Assembly: GCF_016342785.1 (NCBI RefSeq)
Contig: NZ_JAEINH010000002.1
Coordinates: forward strand, 220,019 to 284,018
From: Sanguibacter suaedae
Lineage (GTDB): Bacteria > Actinomycetota > Actinomycetes > Actinomycetales > Cellulomonadaceae
DNA length: 64,000 nt
Direction: 5' to 3'
Below are positions 29,132 to 37,697 of this stretch, in pieces. The notes beneath the pieces are model-generated. The model saw nothing but the letters and a program-made list of their open reading frames with translations, did not search any database and was not told the origin of the DNA. The translations under genes were made by a program, and so were the position numbers. Position 1 is the first letter of the stretch. Every line of letters begins with the position of its first letter.

Positions 29132-29796
29132 CCCGCGGGCCGGCCCCCGTGGGTGGCGCGCCCCGCACCGTCGACGTCGACCCCGGAGCACTTGCCCGCC
29201 GCGCGGCGGACCTGGTGCGCGACGGCCGCGCCCTCGTGGGCCTCGCGGGCGCACCGGGTGCGGGGAAGTCGACGCTCGCCGGCGAGGTCCTCGTCGCGCT
29301 GGAGGGCCTCGGGGTGCGGGCCGCGCTCGTCCCGATGGACGGGTTCCACCTGGCGGGCCGTGAGCTCGTGCGGCTCGGCCGGGCAGACCGCAAGGGGGCG
29401 CCGGACACGTTCGACGCGGACGGGTTCGTGGCGCTGCTCGGGCGGCTCCGCGCCCCGGGGCAGCGCACCGTCTACGCGCCGGAGTTCCGCCGCGAGGTCG
29501 AGGAGCCCGTCGCCGGGGCGGTGCCCGTCGGACCGGACGTCGAGGTGGTCGTCACCGAGGGCAACTACCTTCTCCTCGACCACGGTCCCTGGGCCGGGGT
29601 CCGGGCCCTGCTCGACGAGACGTGGTTCCTCGAGGTCGACGACGCGCTCCGGGTCGAGCGGCTCGTGGCCCGGCACGTCGCCCACGGTCGTCCGCGCGAC
29701 GAGGCGCGGGCGTGGGTCGCGCGGTCCGACGAGGCGAACGCCCGCGTGGTCGCCGGGACGCGGGGACGCGCCGACCTCGTGGTCCGTGGGCGGTGA
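29128..29796 (+). CDS. P-loop nucleoside/sugar kinase-like protein (YggC/uridine kinase type)
   Basis: The GTG at 29128 overlaps the nnr stop and gives 222 residues. The P-loop is GLAGAPGAGKSTLAGEV, followed by VPMDGFHLAGRELVR, VVVTEGNYLLLD and a LID-like ARHVAHGRPRDEA. These match the YggC/YfdG-type kinases related to uridine and pantothenate kinases. The substrate is unknown. It is translationally coupled to nnr and sits 13 nt before alr. Confidence 0.85.
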   Translation: MTRGPAPVGGAPRTVDVDPGALARRAADLVRDGRALVGLAGAPGAGKSTLAGEVLVALEGLGVRAALVPMDGFHLAGRELVRLGRADRKGAPDTFDADGFVALLGRLRAPGQRTVYAPEFRREVEEPVAGAVPVGPDVEVVVTEGNYLLLDHGPWAGVRALLDETWFLEVDDALRVERLVARHVAHGRPRDEARAWVARSDEANARVVAGTRGRADLVVRGR

Positions 29797-29802
29797 GAGA
29801 AT
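29797..29802 (+). promoter_or_regulatory. Candidate leaderless -10 of alr
   Basis: GAGAAT lies 7 nt before the alr GTG and overlaps the end of the preceding gene. It fits the xAxxxT form of sigma-A type -10 sites but is weaker than the others. Confidence 0.35.
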
Positions 29803-29809
29803 CTCACCC

Positions 29810-30985
29810 GTGAACAGCTACTACCCCGCCCGGGCCGTGGTCGACCTCGGTGCCGTCCGGTCGAACGTGCGTGCGTTGCGGGAGCACGCGAGCGGCGGCG
29901 CGGAGGTCATGGCCGTGGTCAAGGCCGACGCCTACGGCCACGGGCTCGTGCCCTGCGCCCGGGCGGCCGTCGAGGGCGGTGCGACGTGGTTGGGCGCCGC
30001 ACAGGTCGCCGAGGCGCTCGCTCTGCGTGCGGCGGGCATCGGTGGGCGCGTCCTCACCTGGCTCTACGCGCCCGGGGCGCCCCTGGCGGAGGCGGTCGCC
30101 GCCGACGTCGACGTGTCCGTCGCCGCCGGGTGGGCGCTCGACGAGGTCGTCGTCGCCGCGCGCGCCACCGGACGCACCGCACGTGTCCACGTGAAGGTCG
30201 ACACCGGCCTCGGGCGCAACGGCGTCATGCCGGACGACCTCCCGGAGCTCCTCGCCCGCGCGGTCGAGGCGCAGGCGTCGGGCGCGGTCGAGGTCGTGGG
30301 CGTCTGGTCGCACCTGGCGCTCGCCGACCAGCCGGACCATCCCACGGTCGTCGGGCAGGCCGACGTGTTCGCGCACGCGGTGCGTCTCGTCGAGGAGGCC
30401 GGTGCGCACCTCGAGGTGCGCCACCTCGCCAACTCGGCCGCGACCCTCACGTCCCCGGGCGTGCACCACGACCTCGTGCGCCCGGGACTTGCGGTCTACG
30501 GGCTCTCACCCGTCCCGCACCTCGGCGCCCCCGCCGACTACGGGCTCGTGCCCGCCATGACCCTCGAGGCGTCGTTGGCGACCGTCAAGCGCGTGCCGGC
30601 GGACCACGGTGTGTCGTACGCGCACGCCTACCGCACGCCCACCTCGACGGTGCTCGGCGTGGTGCCGATCGGCTACTCCGACGGCCTGCCGCGGCACGCC
30701 TCCGGCGACCTGCCCGAGCGCCCCGGAGGGCCGGTCCAGGTGGGGAGCGGCGCGTCGGCCCGGACGCTCGCCGTCGCGGGGCGCGTCTGCATGGACCAGG
30801 TGATGGTCGACCTCGGCCCGGACGCGCGCGAGGCCGCGGGCGACCGCGTGGTGCTCTTCGGGTCGGGGGAGGACGGCGGGCCGACGGCCGAGGACTGGGC
30901 CCGGGCCGCCGGGACCATCAGCTACGAGATCACCACGCGGCTCGGGGCCAGGGTGCCCAGGGCGTACGTGGACGGGGAGGACTGA
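29810..30985 (+). CDS. alr: Alanine racemase
   Basis: The GTG at 29810 gives 391 residues. The PLP lysine is Lys38 in MAVVKADAYGHG. Further conserved parts are VHVKVDTGLGRNG, DHGVSYAHAYR, VPIGYSDGLPR and RVCMDQVMVDL. The enzyme makes D-alanine for peptidoglycan. It leads directly into tsaE, the same alr-tsaE-tsaB-rimI-tsaD order known from mycobacteria. Confidence 0.97.
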   Translation: MNSYYPARAVVDLGAVRSNVRALREHASGGAEVMAVVKADAYGHGLVPCARAAVEGGATWLGAAQVAEALALRAAGIGGRVLTWLYAPGAPLAEAVAADVDVSVAAGWALDEVVVAARATGRTARVHVKVDTGLGRNGVMPDDLPELLARAVEAQASGAVEVVGVWSHLALADQPDHPTVVGQADVFAHAVRLVEEAGAHLEVRHLANSAATLTSPGVHHDLVRPGLAVYGLSPVPHLGAPADYGLVPAMTLEASLATVKRVPADHGVSYAHAYRTPTSTVLGVVPIGYSDGLPRHASGDLPERPGGPVQVGSGASARTLAVAGRVCMDQVMVDLGPDAREAAGDRVVLFGSGEDGGPTAEDWARAAGTISYEITTRLGARVPRAYVDGED

Positions 30986-30986
30986 C

Positions 30987-31550
30987 ATGGAGGACGACGT
31001 GCAGGGTGCGGTGACGGTCGAGCTCGTCGACGCGGACGCGACACGGGCCTTCGGGCGCGCCCTCGCCGCCCGCCTCCGGGCGGGCGACCTCGTCATGCTC
31101 ACCGGTGACCTCGGTGCGGGGAAGACCACCCTCACCCAGGGCATCGGTGCGGGCCTGGGGGTCCGGGGGCAGGTCGCGTCGCCGACCTTCGTCATCGCCC
31201 GTGTCCACCCGTCCCTGTCGGACGGGCCGGCCCTCGTCCACGTCGACGCCTACCGCCTCGGGACGCTCGACGAGGTGGACGCCCTCGACCTCGACGCGAG
31301 CCTCGAGGAGTCCGTGACGGTCGTCGAGTGGGGGCAGGGACTCGTGGAGTCCATCGCGGGCGCACGCCTCGAGATCACCCTGGAACGCCCCCGGGGTGCG
31401 TCGGAGAGTGGTGGCAGCGACTTCCTCGAGAACGCCGAGGTGGGCGTCCGCTCCGTCACGGTGACCGCCCACGGCGAGCGCTGGGCCGGGCTCGACGTCG
31501 TCGCGCTCGCGTCCGGCGGTGCCGCAGCCGGACCGGGTTCAGTAGGCTGA
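30987..31550 (+). CDS. tsaE: tRNA t6A ATPase subunit TsaE
   Basis: The ATG at 30987 gives 187 residues. The P-loop GDLGAGKTT is at residues 40-48. The conserved PTFVIARVH, HVDAYRLG and VEWGQGLVE follow. TsaE provides ATPase activity to the TsaB-TsaD complex that makes N6-threonylcarbamoyladenosine at tRNA position 37. It follows alr by one base. The C-terminal 35 residues extend beyond the E. coli protein. Confidence 0.95.
   Translation: MEDDVQGAVTVELVDADATRAFGRALAARLRAGDLVMLTGDLGAGKTTLTQGIGAGLGVRGQVASPTFVIARVHPSLSDGPALVHVDAYRLGTLDEVDALDLDASLEESVTVVEWGQGLVESIAGARLEITLERPRGASESGGSDFLENAEVGVRSVTVTAHGERWAGLDVVALASGGAAAGPGSVG
31543..31548 (+). promoter_or_regulatory. Candidate internal leaderless -10 of tsaB
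   Basis: TAGGCT sits in the last codons of tsaE and 6 nt before the tsaB GTG. It could give a separate leaderless tsaB message inside the operon. Confidence 0.4.
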
Positions 31551-31554
31551 CGCG

Positions 31555-32265
31555 GTGGCAGTCCTCGCGATCGATACGTCAGCGGCGGTCGCCGTCGCCC
31601 TCCTCGACGACCTCGGCACGCTCCTCGCGTCGCGCCGCGTCGTCGAGCAGCGGCGGCACGCCGAGCTCCTCGCACCCATGGTCGAGGAGGTGCTCGCCGA
31701 GGCGGGCCTCGCGCCCCAGGACCTGGGGGCCGTCGTGGTGGGCACCGGTCCGGCCCCGTTCACCGGGCTGCGCGTGGGACTCGTCACGGGGCGCACGCTG
31801 GCCTTCGCGCTCGGCGTCCCCCTCCACGGGGTGGCGAGCCTCGACGCGGTGGCGTCCGAGGCAGCTGACCGTCTCGACCTGCCCCCCGGGTCGAGCGTCC
31901 TCGTCGTCACCGACGCGCGGCGCCGCGAGGTCTACCACGCGCGCTACGCCGTGGGGGAGACGGGCGCCTTCGGCGCCACGGCCGTGACGACGACGTCCGG
32001 GCCCGACGTGGGTGCAGCGCTGGACGTGGTGGCCGCCGGCCACGCGGTGGAGGCGGTCGTCGTCGGCCAGGGGACCGCGCTCTACCCGGACGCCTTCCGG
32101 GACGACCAGGTGCCCGACGACGCCCCGACCCTGCCCGACCCTGCCGTCCTCGCGCGCCTCGCGCTCGCCCGCGCGGCCACGGGCGAGGTGCTCCCCAGCG
32201 AGCCGCTGTACCTGCGGCGCCCGGACGCCCAGGTCCCCGCCGGCGCCAAGCGGGCCTCGGGATGA
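31555..32265 (+). CDS. tsaB: tRNA t6A complex subunit TsaB
   Basis: The GTG at 31555 gives 236 residues beginning AVLAIDTSAAVAVAL. The YeaZ core reads VVGTGPAPFTGLRVGLVTGR. TsaB is the ASKHA-fold partner that dimerises with TsaD in t6A synthesis. It lies between tsaE and rimI and overlaps rimI by 4 bp. Confidence 0.94.
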   Translation: MAVLAIDTSAAVAVALLDDLGTLLASRRVVEQRRHAELLAPMVEEVLAEAGLAPQDLGAVVVGTGPAPFTGLRVGLVTGRTLAFALGVPLHGVASLDAVASEAADRLDLPPGSSVLVVTDARRREVYHARYAVGETGAFGATAVTTTSGPDVGAALDVVAAGHAVEAVVVGQGTALYPDAFRDDQVPDDAPTLPDPAVLARLALARAATGEVLPSEPLYLRRPDAQVPAGAKRASG

Positions 32266-32795
32266 CCGCACCCACCACGGGTGGACGGGCGCCGGCCCTC
32301 CTCAGGCCGCTCAGCACGGAGGACCTCGACGTCGTCGCACGCCTCGAGGTGGAGCTCTTCGGTCGGGGAGCGTGGTCGCCGGCGATGCTCGAGGAGGAGC
32401 TCCGCGCGCCGGGTCGCTGGTACGTCGCGGCCGTGGACGACGCGTCGGACCCGCCTGTCCTCGTGGGGTACGCCGGTCTGTGGTTCGACGGCGACGACGC
32501 CCAGGTGATGACCCTCGGCGTCGCTCCGGGCGCGCGCCGTCGCGGGGTGGGTGCGCTGATGCTCCGGGCGCTCGTCGGCAGGGCGCTGGCGCTCGGCGCA
32601 CGGTCGGTCCTCCTCGAGGTGGCCGTCGACAACGACGCCGCCGTGGCGCTCTACGAGCGGTCCGGGTTCGTGCGGTTCGGGCTCCGGCGCCGCTACTACC
32701 AGCCCGAGGGGACGGACGCGCACACCATGCGGCTGGACCTGGCCCACGCCTCCGCGCCGGAGGCCGTGCCCACCGACGGACCGGAGACCGCATGA
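32262..32795 (+). CDS. rimI: Ribosomal-protein-alanine N-acetyltransferase
   Basis: The product has 177 residues with a GNAT fold: acetyl-CoA loop GVAPGARRRGVGALML and the RimI tail EVAVDNDAAVALYERSGFV, then RRRYYQPEGTDAHTMRLDL. RimI acetylates S18 and probably other proteins. Its start overlaps tsaB and its stop overlaps the following sulfurtransferase gene, so translation is chained. Confidence 0.93.
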   Translation: MTAPTTGGRAPALLRPLSTEDLDVVARLEVELFGRGAWSPAMLEEELRAPGRWYVAAVDDASDPPVLVGYAGLWFDGDDAQVMTLGVAPGARRRGVGALMLRALVGRALALGARSVLLEVAVDNDAAVALYERSGFVRFGLRRRYYQPEGTDAHTMRLDLAHASAPEAVPTDGPETA

Positions 32796-33682
32796 ACGAC
32801 CACGACCTCGACCTGGGTGAGCGCAGGGGCCGCGTGCTCGCGGGCCCCGCGGAGCTGCAGGGCATCCTCGACGCGGGCAAGGGCGTCACGCTCCTCGACG
32901 TGCGCTGGGCGCTCGGCAGGACGGACGGCCGGGCCCGGTACGAGGAGGGCCACCTCCCCGGTGCCGTATACGTCGACCTCGAGACCGAGCTCTCCGGCCT
33001 GGCGACCTCGGCCACCGGTCGACACCCGCTGCCGTCCGTCGTCGCTCTCCAGGACGCCGCCCGCAGCTGGGGGGTGCGCCGGGGCGTCCCCGTGGTGGTC
33101 TACGACACCCTCGGTGGTCTGTCGGCGGCACGCGCCTGGTGGCTCCTGCGGTGGGGCGGTCACGAGGACGTGCGGATCCTCGACGGCGGGCTCGACGGAT
33201 GGGTCCGTCGCGGCGGGTCCCTCGACCGGGGCGACGTCGTCGCCCCGGAGGGTGACGTCGTCCTGCGTGGCGGCTGCCTCCCGGTGGTCGACGCGGACGG
33301 CGCCGCGGCGCTGGCGGAGGACGGTGTCCTCCTCGACGCCCGTGCGGGCGAGCGGTACCGCGGGGAGGTCGAGCCGGTCGACCCCCGCGCCGGGCACGTG
33401 CCGGGTGCCCGGAGCGTCCCGGCCGCGGACACCCTCGGCCCCGACGGTCGGCTGCGTCCGGCCGCCGAGCTCGTCGAGGTGCTCCGTGCCGCCGGGGTGG
33501 ACGTGGTCGCCGCCCGCGCGTCCCGCGCCGCTCCGCGCACGGGCGTCTACTGCGGGTCGGGCGTCACCGCGTCGCTCGGGGTGGCGGTCCTCGCGAGCCT
33601 CGGGATCGATGCCGCCCTGTACCCCGGGTCCTGGTCGCAGTGGTCCGCCGACCCCGACCGCCCGGTGGTCGTCGGTCCCTGA
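32792..33682 (+). CDS. Tandem rhodanese sulfurtransferase
   Basis: The ATG at 32792 overlaps the rimI stop and gives 296 residues with two rhodanese domains. The first lacks the active Cys (VVVYDTLGGLSAARAWW). The second carries it at Cys254 in TGVYCGSGVTASLGV, resembling thiosulfate or 3-mercaptopyruvate sulfurtransferases. It lies between rimI and tsaD, where most relatives have no such gene. Its sulfur acceptor is unknown. Confidence 0.92.
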   Translation: MNDHDLDLGERRGRVLAGPAELQGILDAGKGVTLLDVRWALGRTDGRARYEEGHLPGAVYVDLETELSGLATSATGRHPLPSVVALQDAARSWGVRRGVPVVVYDTLGGLSAARAWWLLRWGGHEDVRILDGGLDGWVRRGGSLDRGDVVAPEGDVVLRGGCLPVVDADGAAALAEDGVLLDARAGERYRGEVEPVDPRAGHVPGARSVPAADTLGPDGRLRPAAELVEVLRAAGVDVVAARASRAAPRTGVYCGSGVTASLGVAVLASLGIDAALYPGSWSQWSADPDRPVVVGP

Positions 33683-33756
33683 GCGGGATCCCCGGACCGT
33701 CGAGGGCGGCCTTGGGCGGGGCACCCGGGCGGCTCCACGACGCCCGCCCGGTGCCC

Positions 33757-33762
33757 TAGGGT
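33757..33762 (+). promoter_or_regulatory. Leaderless -10 of tsaD
   Basis: TAGGGT lies 7 nt before the tsaD ATG in the 87-nt gap after the sulfurtransferase gene. No ribosome-binding site precedes the ATG. Confidence 0.5.
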
Positions 33763-33769
33763 TGGGGCC

Positions 33770-34813
33770 ATGTCTGCTCCACTCGTCCTCGGCATCGAGA
33801 GCTCCTGCGACGAGACGGGCGTCGCGCTCGTCCGGGGCGACGAGCTCCTCGTCGACGCGGTCGCGAGCTCCGTCGACGAGCACGCCCGGTTCGGCGGGAT
33901 CATCCCCGAGGTGGCGTCCCGCGCCCACCTCGAGGCGATGATCCCCACCCTCGAGCGGGCCCTCGGCGAGGCGGACGTCGACCTCTCGGAGATCGACGCC
34001 GTCGCGGTCACCGCAGGCCCCGGCCTCGTCGGCCCCCTCACCGTCGGCGCGTCGGCCGCGAAGGCGCTCGCGGTCGCCCTGCGCAAGCCGCTCCACGGCG
34101 TCAACCACGTGGTGGGCCACGCCGCCGTCGACCAGCTGGTCCACGGGCCGTTCCCCGAGCGGCTCCTGGCGCTCGTCGTGTCGGGCGGGCACTCGTCGCT
34201 GCTCCTCGTCGACGACATCGCCACCGACGTCACCGAGCTCGGGTCGACCCTCGACGACGCCGCCGGAGAGGCCTTCGACAAGGTCGGGCGGCTCCTCGGG
34301 CTGCCGTACCCCGGCGGCCCGCACGTGGACCGCCTCGCACGCGAGGGCGACCCGGGGGCCATCCGATTCCCCCGAGGGCTCACCGCCGCCAAGGACCAGG
34401 CCGCGCACAAGGACGACTTCTCGTTCTCCGGCCTGAAGACCGCCGTGGCGCGATGGATCGAGGCCCGGCGTGACGCGGGCGAGCCCGTGCCCGTGGCGGA
34501 CGTCGCCGCGTCGTTCGCGGCGGCGGTCGCCGACGTGCTCACCGCCAAGACCATCGCCGCCTGCGAGCGCCACGGCATCGACACCCTCGTCGTCGGCGGC
34601 GGCTTCTCGGCGAACTCCCAGCTGCGCGAGCTGGCCGCCCAGCGGTGCGCGGAGGCGGGGATCACGCTCCGCATCCCACCGATCCGATACTGCACGGACA
34701 ACGGTGCGATGATCGCGGCGCTCGGCTCGGCCGTCGTCGCGGCAGGCGTCCAGCCCTCCCGCCTCGACATCCCGGTGGACTCGTCCATGCCGCTGACCAC
34801 CGTGACCGTCTGA
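33770..34813 (+). CDS. tsaD: tRNA N6-adenosine threonylcarbamoyltransferase
   Basis: The product has 347 residues. [13 protein letters not shown] is the N-terminal phosphate loop. The metal ligands His113 and His117 lie in VNHVVGHA, and [12 protein letters not shown] and [13 protein letters not shown] complete the ASKHA fold. TsaD transfers the threonylcarbamoyl group to A37 of ANN-decoding tRNAs. It appears to have its own leaderless promoter. Confidence 0.98.
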   Translation: MSAPLVLGIESSCDETGVALVRGDELLVDAVASSVDEHARFGGIIPEVASRAHLEAMIPTLERALGEADVDLSEIDAVAVTAGPGLVGPLTVGASAAKALAVALRKPLHGVNHVVGHAAVDQLVHGPFPERLLALVVSGGHSSLLLVDDIATDVTELGSTLDDAAGEAFDKVGRLLGLPYPGGPHVDRLAREGDPGAIRFPRGLTAAKDQAAHKDDFSFSGLKTAVARWIEARRDAGEPVPVADVAASFAAAVADVLTAKTIAACERHGIDTLVVGGGFSANSQLRELAAQRCAEAGITLRIPPIRYCTDNGAMIAALGSAVVAAGVQPSRLDIPVDSSMPLTTVTV

Positions 34814-34830
34814 GCGGAGGGCGAGCAGCG

Positions 34831-36558
34831 GTGGTGGCACGAGCAGGACGCGGGAGGTTGGCAGCGGGGCTCGTCGTCGTGGCGCTCCTCGTGGTGACGG
34901 GCGTGGTGCTGGTTCGCTCCGCCGTGCTGCCGGTCGGGGGAGCGACGTCGTCGACGGACCAGGGGACGCCGGAGACCTCGCAGGACGCGTCGGGCACGGC
35001 GACGTCCGGGGCCGCACAGGACCCGGACGTCGTGGCTCTCGCCTGGGGGCCGACGGTGGCCGACCTCCGGGAGGCGACGGCCGAGGCGGCCGCTCTCCCG
35101 CTCGAGAGGGCGGCCGGCGGCGTCCTCGTGTCGCGCTACCAGGGCTCCGACGCGACGGCGGCCGCCGCCCAGGTCGCCGAGCTCGGTCTCGCCGGCGTGC
35201 TCCTCTTCGGGGACAACGTCGTCTCGCCCGAGCAGGTCCGGGCGTCCACGGACCTCGTCAAGGAGGCGGGGGCGTCCGACGGGCGGTCGTGGCCCGTCGT
35301 GGTCGGCGTGGACCAGGAGGGCGGCGTGGTGCAGCGGCTCGGCGAGCCGTGGACGCAGATGCCGTCGTTCCTCGCCGCGGGTGCGGCGGTCACCGACGAT
35401 CCCGCGGCGGGCGCCGCCGTCGTGCGGGACGCCGCCCGGGCGGGTGCTGCCGAGCTGAGGGGCAGCGGCTTCACGGTGAACTTCGCGCCGGTCGCCGACG
35501 TCACCGTCGGGCCCGCCGACGTCACCGTGGGCACGCGCTCCGCCGGGTCCGACCCGCAGACCGTCGCGACGGCGGCGACCGCGGCCGCCGAGGGGCTCCT
35601 CGAAGGAGGTGTGCTGCCCGGCGTCAAGCACTTCCCGGGCCACGGGTCCGTGACCACGGACTCCCACGTCGCGCTGCCCGTCCAGGGGGCGACGGCCGCG
35701 GAGCTCGCGGCGCGCGACCTCGTCCCGTTCGTCGAGGCCGTGAACTCGGGCGCCCCGATGATCATGGTCTCCCACGTGTCCGTGACGGCGTGGGACCCGG
35801 GCGTGCCGGCGTCGCTGTCCGCAGCCGCGTACGACCGCCTCCGCACGGACCTCGGCTTCACCGGGGTCGCTGTCACCGACAGCCTCGACATGGGCGGGGT
35901 GGCCGACGGGAGGACGCCCGAGCAGGTCGCGGTCCAGGCCCTCGGGGCGGGCGCGGACCTGCTGCTCACCCCCACGGACGTCGTCGCCGCGCGCGACGGC
36001 ATCGTCGCGGCCGTCCAGGACGGGACGCTGCCACGCGAGCGCCTCGACGAGGCCCTCGGTCGTGTCGTCGCGATGATGCGCTGGCAGCAGAAGCTCGCCG
36101 ACCGTGCGGACATGACCCTGGCCGCGGGGCCGGACGCGGTCGGGACGGCGTCCGACAGCGCCCGGGCGCTCGGGGATGCCTCGGTGACGGTGGTGGCCGG
36201 TCGGTGCGCGGCTCCGCTCGTGGGTCAGCGGCTCCACGTCCGGGGCGGGAACCAGGAGGACTGGGACGCGTTCGCGGCTGCGGCAGGGCGGGCCGGGCTC
36301 GCCGTCGTGCCGCTCACCGAGCCGGCCGACACGACGGTCCGCCTCCTGCCGGGGGAGTCGACCGTGCGCGCCGACGTCGACGTGGCCCTGGGATGGCCCA
36401 CGGTCCTCGCCTCGTCGACGGCACCCGTGCAGGTCGCGACCTACGGCAGGACGCGGCAGACGTTCGACGCGACGCTCGCCGTCCTCACCGGACGGCAGTC
36501 CGCGCAGGGGAGCCTGCCGGTCGCGGTCGGCAGGCACCCCGTCGGCACCGGGTGCTGA
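34831..36558 (+). CDS. Glycoside hydrolase family 3, beta-N-acetylhexosaminidase-like, exported
   Basis: The GTG at 34831 (or 34834) gives about 575 residues. A basic N-terminus and one hydrophobic segment (AAGLVVVALLVVTGVVLV) form a signal anchor, followed by a Ser and Thr rich linker. The GH3 domain has VVVGVDQEGGVVQRL, GVKHFPGHGSVTTDSH (the NagZ-type His loop) and VTDSLDMGG with the nucleophile Asp. It probably trims GlcNAc from peptidoglycan outside the membrane. The end is a C-terminal GH3-C-like domain. Confidence 0.9.
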   Translation: MVARAGRGRLAAGLVVVALLVVTGVVLVRSAVLPVGGATSSTDQGTPETSQDASGTATSGAAQDPDVVALAWGPTVADLREATAEAAALPLERAAGGVLVSRYQGSDATAAAAQVAELGLAGVLLFGDNVVSPEQVRASTDLVKEAGASDGRSWPVVVGVDQEGGVVQRLGEPWTQMPSFLAAGAAVTDDPAAGAAVVRDAARAGAAELRGSGFTVNFAPVADVTVGPADVTVGTRSAGSDPQTVATAATAAAEGLLEGGVLPGVKHFPGHGSVTTDSHVALPVQGATAAELAARDLVPFVEAVNSGAPMIMVSHVSVTAWDPGVPASLSAAAYDRLRTDLGFTGVAVTDSLDMGGVADGRTPEQVAVQALGAGADLLLTPTDVVAARDGIVAAVQDGTLPRERLDEALGRVVAMMRWQQKLADRADMTLAAGPDAVGTASDSARALGDASVTVVAGRCAAPLVGQRLHVRGGNQEDWDAFAAAAGRAGLAVVPLTEPADTTVRLLPGESTVRADVDVALGWPTVLASSTAPVQVATYGRTRQTFDATLAVLTGRQSAQGSLPVAVGRHPVGTGC

Positions 36559-36600
36559 CCCGACACCAGGCGGTCGCGGGACCGATGAAGCCCCCCGCGG

Positions 36601-37620
36601 TCAGACGATGAACCCGAAGAAGCTCCGGACCGCCGTCTCGTCGCCCAGGGGGTACCCGTCCCACGGTCGCGTGGGGGCGTCGGGTGCCTCCACGGTGACG
36701 GGCCCGTAGGTGAGCTCCCACTGCTTGGACCACGAGGTGCCGTCGTACGACGTGTACGGCTCCTCGAACTCGCTCTCCCCGCCGGGCTCGAGGCTCGTCT
36801 CGTAGTCGACGACCTCGTACCCGTAGGACGAGACGCGCCCCTCGGGGTCGATGCGCACGGTGATGGTCGCCTCCGACTCCGGGTCGCTGCCGAAGGGCGT
36901 CAACCGGGACGCCTCGCTCGTGGCGAGCGAGATCCTCGTGCCCGGTGCGGTGATCTCGATGGTGGTGGCGTCCACGGCCCGGACCTCCGTCGCGACGTCG
37001 AGCACCGACCGCAGGATGCCCATCTGGTGGTAGTAGCCGATCGCCTGGTCGACGTCCTCCTGCGCGGCGTGCGCCACGAGGTAGACGCCGTCCTGGAGCG
37101 TGCGGACCTCGGTGCCGAGGGCGACGGCGTCCGCGACGACCGTGCCGCCGGTGCAGGCCGAGGGGGCGGCGGTACCACCGTCGTGCCCCGTCGACCGGCC
37201 CCGGTGGTCCGGCCCGTCGACGCGTGTGACCCGGCACCACCCGGTGCCGGTGAAGTCGGAGCCGCCGTCGGGAAGGGTCTCGTCGAGGCGGACCAGCGTG
37301 ACGGTCGGGGCGGCCTCCGACGCGGCCATGGCGTCGGTGAGGACCGCGACCGGGTCGGGCGCCGGGGCGGACGCCGTCGGCTCCGGTTCGGGTGCGGGAT
37401 CTGCGGTCTCGGTGGGCGGGGCCGACGTCGCGGGCACCGTCGGGTCGGTCGTCGCGGCAGCAGGCTCGTCGTCGGCGGTGCTCGCGCACCCCGCGAGCAC
37501 GAGGGTGCCGGCGAGGACCCCCGAGACGACGCGGCCCGGCACGGTCCGGCCTCGGGGTGCGGTCGGCGTCGCGCGGCGGTGGTCATGGTCACGGAAAGGG
37601 AAAGCGGCCGTCATGTCCAT
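36601..37620 (-). CDS. Putative lipoprotein of unknown function
   Basis: From the ATG at 37620 the product has 339 residues. The lipobox LVLAGC places the modified Cys at residue 45, after an unusually long basic N-region. A linker rich in Pro, Thr and Ala follows (about 50-90), then a domain with a Cys pair (GWCRVTRV and SACTGGTVV). I do not recognise the domain. TACGGT at 37628-37633 lies 7 nt before the ATG and supports this start; an upstream ATG at 37665 is possible. Confidence 0.75.
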   Translation of the reverse strand: MDMTAAFPFRDHDHRRATPTAPRGRTVPGRVVSGVLAGTLVLAGCASTADDEPAAATTDPTVPATSAPPTETADPAPEPEPTASAPAPDPVAVLTDAMAASEAAPTVTLVRLDETLPDGGSDFTGTGWCRVTRVDGPDHRGRSTGHDGGTAAPSACTGGTVVADAVALGTEVRTLQDGVYLVAHAAQEDVDQAIGYYHQMGILRSVLDVATEVRAVDATTIEITAPGTRISLATSEASRLTPFGSDPESEATITVRIDPEGRVSSYGYEVVDYETSLEPGGESEFEEPYTSYDGTSWSKQWELTYGPVTVEAPDAPTRPWDGYPLGDETAVRSFFGFIV

Positions 37621-37627
37621 GTATGCC

Positions 37628-37633
37628 ACCGTA
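37628..37633 (-). promoter_or_regulatory. Leaderless -10 of the lipoprotein gene
   Basis: On the minus strand TACGGT is followed by 7 nt and the ATG at 37620, with no Shine-Dalgarno sequence. Confidence 0.45.
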
Positions 37634-37697
37634 TGCCCTGAGGTACCCAGGCGCTCAGCAGGCACGCGACCGCGGTCGTGTCGCCGGGCGGTGCAGG

